Below the pieces are notes generated by a model. That model saw only the letters and a program-made list of their open reading frames with translations. It had not been told where the DNA came from and did no database searches. From positions 1 through 8,695 of the forward strand of contig CAAFYX010000071.1 in assembly GCA_900767375.1 (NCBI GenBank): a stretch of 8,695 nt of DNA. The letters run 5' to 3'. The stretch comes from Rikenellaceae bacterium. Lineage in GTDB: Bacteria > Bacteroidota > Bacteroidia > Bacteroidales > UBA932. This document shows, piece after piece, positions 7,410 to 8,695 of the stretch; within the stretch, counting starts at the first letter, position 1; each line of letters opens with the position of its first letter. The position numbers and the translations under genes are program-made.

Positions 7410-7718
7410 TTATTCTTTAACGGCTTTACGGAAGAGACTTTTTACCAGCAATTTGTGGAACACCCACTTGTCGTTCTTGCAGATGACGATCTCCTCATCG
7501 TTTCTCTCCGAGACAAGGCTGCGGAAACCTCCCCCTCCCTGCAGGCCAAGAGGCTTAACCTTTGCGTTGCGCAGTTTCATAAGCCAGTCCACCGGTCGAG
7601 GAAAGTTGCAGAACATCTGCTCGAAGATATGGTCAGGTGTAAGCGGTTCCATCGGTTTTATCCTCCTGGAGACACTGTCACTGTAATCAGAGGGCTTGTA
7701 TTTGTCAATCAATCTCAT
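7410..7718 (-). CDS. DUF2867-like protein, apparently shortened internally
   Basis: This 102-residue protein of unknown function resembles the DUF2867 family. The N-terminal part fits well: IDKYKPSDYSDS, then PRPVDWLMKLRNAKVKPLGL (40-59) and DEEIVICKNDK (74-84). The C-terminal end FHKLLVKSLFRKAV resembles the family's closing PFHKxIVxxxLxxx segment. Known members are about 150-170 residues, so some 50-60 residues expected between these two blocks appear to be missing around residues 84-87, in frame. The start at 7718 was chosen over an in-frame ATG at 7829, because the latter lies upstream of the promoter and overlaps the TetR gene. It is the first gene of the leftward operon and is coupled to the acyltransferase gene. 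It may be a functional short variant or an internally deleted remnant. Confidence 0.7.
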   Translation of the reverse strand: MRLIDKYKPSDYSDSVSRRIKPMEPLTPDHIFEQMFCNFPRPVDWLMKLRNAKVKPLGLQGGGGFRSLVSERNDEEIVICKNDKWVFHKLLVKSLFRKAVKE

Positions 7719-7732
7719 TATTTCATATATTG

Positions 7733-7765
7733 TTTGTGCAAATATACGGATAATGTCTATATTTG
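7733..7765 (+). promoter_or_regulatory. Promoter of the TetR gene
   Basis: TATATTTG at 7758-7765 is an exact TAnnTTTG -7 box. TTTG at 7733-7736 lies 21 bases upstream as the -33 box. The transcript would start near 7772, about 25 bases before the regulator's ATG at 7796. The boxes interleave with those of the opposite promoter. Confidence 0.7.
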
Positions 7766-7767
7766 CA
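7737..7767. promoter_or_regulatory. Inverted repeat, likely TetR operator
   Basis: TGCAAATATA (7737-7746) and TATATTTGCA (7758-7767) are perfect 10-base inverted copies separated by 11 bases. Each arm contains the -7 box of one of the two divergent promoters. A dimeric regulator bound here would block both. TetR proteins commonly bind such a site next to their own gene, so autorepression plus repression of the leftward operon is inferred. Part of the symmetry is forced by having two identical -7 boxes, but the arms extend beyond them by two bases on the outer side. Confidence 0.6.
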
Positions 7768-7768
7768 A
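7739..7768 (-). promoter_or_regulatory. Promoter of the DUF2867-BAHD-phosphatidyltransferase operon
   Basis: Read on the minus strand, TTG (7768-7766) is followed after 19 bases by TATATTTG (7746-7739), an exact Bacteroidota -7 element. The transcript would start near 7733, about 15 bases before the ATG at 7718. No other promoter is evident within the three-gene operon. Confidence 0.7.
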
Positions 7769-7795
7769 CGGATGTTCTAAAACAAATGTTCTCAA

Positions 7796-8407
7796 ATGCC
7801 AAGATCAGCATTCTTCTCAAAGGAAACAATTGCCGCAGCCGGGATCGAAATCATCCGCAGGCAAGGTATCGAAGCGCTTTCAGCAAGGGCACTGAGCAAA
7901 CAGCTCGGATGCTCGCTCAGTCCCATATTTACAGTATTCGAGGATATGGACGAAATACAGTCAGCCGTCAGGCAGGCAGCAGCCGATTTGTTCTCAGACT
8001 ATATGAAGGATGTCAAGGATTACCATCCCGTATTCAAGGAATACGGGATGAGGCTCATCCGCTTCGCCAAGCAAGAGCAGAATATTTTCCAGCTCTTCCT
8101 TGAGCGGGGGAACAGCCTTCTGGACAATGCTCCCGCCATAGCACTGGAGTGCCTGGATGAAATCAAAGAATCATATCAGCTCACCGATCCTCAAGTTCTG
8201 ATACTATACCGTCAACTCTGGGCCTTCACCTGCGGGATAGCCGTCCTGGCCACACAGTCGCCGGAGGATTACCCTGAGGAAATGATAAGCGAAATGATTT
8301 CCACCCAGTTCATCAGCTCCCTGTCATTCCTGAAATCAGGCAGACCGGTTGTTAATGTTACTCCTCATCTCAAGAAAGAAGGAGAAAAAGCTACGCTCAT
8401 TATCTGA
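7796..8407 (+). CDS. TetR/AcrR-family transcriptional regulator
   Basis: This 203-residue protein has the standard TetR layout. The N-terminal DNA-binding domain covers residues 8-55, with the helix-turn-helix at about 28-48 (SARALSKQLGC, then SPIFTVFEDMDEI). A larger all-helical ligand-binding and dimerisation domain spans about residues 60-190. The start ATG at 7796 gives the usual MPR-x-x-x-F-S/T-K-E beginning; an upstream in-frame ATG at 7772 runs into a stop after one codon. The gene diverges from the DUF2867-BAHD-phosphatidyltransferase operon, and an inverted repeat covers both promoters. It most likely represses that operon and itself, responding to an unknown small molecule. The last residues are polar and lysine-rich and may be a non-conserved tail. 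A 24-base tandem repeat begins 28 bases after the stop. Confidence 0.92.
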   Translation: MPRSAFFSKETIAAAGIEIIRRQGIEALSARALSKQLGCSLSPIFTVFEDMDEIQSAVRQAAADLFSDYMKDVKDYHPVFKEYGMRLIRFAKQEQNIFQLFLERGNSLLDNAPAIALECLDEIKESYQLTDPQVLILYRQLWAFTCGIAVLATQSPEDYPEEMISEMISTQFISSLSFLKSGRPVVNVTPHLKKEGEKATLII

Positions 8408-8434
8408 TTCATCTGTCTGGGCGGATGAGGCACC

Positions 8435-8530
8435 CGTCATTGCGGGCTTAACCTTCCCCGTCATTGCGGGCTTAACCTTCCACGTCATTGCGGGCATGAC
8501 CTTCCCCGTCATTGCGGGTCTGACCTTCCC
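8435..8530. repeat. Tandem repeat, four 24-bp units
   Basis: Four consecutive 24-base units start at 8435, 8459, 8483 and 8507. Each begins CGTCATTGCGGG and ends ACCTTCC plus C or A. They differ at only a few positions: CTTA, CTTA, CATG and TCTG at unit positions 13-16, and the last base of unit 2. A fifth unit start at 8531 continues into the complete palindromic element. The period is a multiple of three, so both strands stay open and spell short repeated peptides, which are not believable proteins. Confidence 0.95.
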
Positions 8531-8593
8531 CGTCATTGCGGGCATGACCCGCAATCCCATTGAAGAGATGCCGGATCGCAGTCCGGCATGACG
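8531..8593. repeat. Dispersed two-hairpin palindromic element (REP/MITE-like)
   Basis: The 63-base element has 6-base inverted ends, CGTCAT (8531-8536) and ATGACG (8588-8593). It contains two hairpins. ATTGCGGG pairs with CCCGCAAT (8535-8555, 5-base loop), and ATGCCGGA pairs with TCCGGCAT (8568-8589, 6-base loop). Elements of this appearance, with CGTCATTGCGGG and TCCGGCATGACG ends, recur between genes in many bacterial genomes and carry no protein. A second copy of the right end (GCAGTCCGGCATGACG) follows at 8600-8615. The element may also help terminate the TetR transcript. Confidence 0.8.
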
Positions 8594-8599
8594 TAAAGG

Positions 8600-8615
8600 G
8601 CAGTCCGGCATGACG
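8600..8615. repeat. Duplicate of the palindromic element's right end
   Basis: GCAGTCCGGCATGACG at 8600-8615 is an exact 16-base copy of 8578-8593, offset by 22 bases. It looks like a partial duplication of the adjacent element's right arm. Confidence 0.85.
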
Positions 8616-8695
8616 ACCAAACGGCGAAGGATACTGCGAAGAGGAGTCTAGGCAGAGGCGGGAGGAGAGGCGGCGGGCAGTTCCGACGGACGGCC
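8616..8695. other. Unassigned G/A-rich tail
   Basis: The last 80 bases are rich in G and A and contain no start codon with a convincing following frame, no clear hairpin and no promoter box. Whether they lie between genes or within the edge of a neighbouring gene cannot be decided here. Confidence 0.4.

Noticed and set aside
7719..7829. Longer DUF2867 reading from the ATG at 7829
   Set aside because: It would overlap the TetR coding region, cross both promoters and the inverted repeat, and add 37 residues unlike the family.
8435..8615. CRISPR array
   Set aside because: The 24-base units are directly adjacent with no unique spacers and no cas genes nearby, so this is a simple tandem repeat.
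8336..8620. Repetitive open frames on both strands encoding VIAGLTFP-like and KPAMTGKV-like repeats
   Set aside because: They arise because the 24-base repeat period is a multiple of three. Such peptides are a well-known artefact of dispersed palindromic elements, not real proteins.

Overview
The window looks like chromosomal DNA of a Bacteroidales-type bacterium with moderately high GC. Three things point there. Several promoters match the Bacteroidota -7 element TAnnTTTG, with a TTG or TTTG box about 19-21 bases upstream. Start codons mostly lack Shine-Dalgarno sequences and sit in A/T-rich leaders. The protein families present (DUF2867, a TetR protein starting MPRSAFFSKE, dnaN followed by a DnaQ-like exonuclease) are familiar from that group. 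The exact lineage cannot be read from the sequence.

Left part, 1-4486: a periplasmic HtrA/DegQ serine protease runs leftward off the window edge with its catalytic triad intact. Divergent from it is a tight rightward operon. It holds dnaN (sliding clamp), a DEDDh 3'-5' exonuclease with an ExoX-like C-terminal module, and mnmA (tRNA 2-thiouridylase), separated by only 8 and 9 bases. MnmA carries an unusual insertion of about 100 residues.

Middle part, 4487-5710: a single gene with its own promoter encodes a leucine/glutamate-dehydrogenase-family amino acid dehydrogenase. It has lost the usual NAD-selecting acidic residue. It ends at a strong hairpin terminator shared with the converging operon on the right.

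Right part, 5711-8407: this is the accessory locus of the window. A leftward operon encodes a shortened DUF2867 protein, a bacterial BAHD-type acyltransferase (HxxxDG plus DFGTG) and a CDP-alcohol phosphatidyltransferase. It diverges from a TetR regulator. The two promoters overlap, and a perfect 10-bp inverted repeat covers both -7 boxes, which strongly suggests a TetR operator. The enzyme pair suggests a regulated lipid or small-molecule acylation pathway of unknown product.

Right end, 8408-8695: a 24-bp tandem repeat made from one arm of a dispersed palindromic element runs directly into one complete copy of that element. The last 80 bases carry nothing I can assign.
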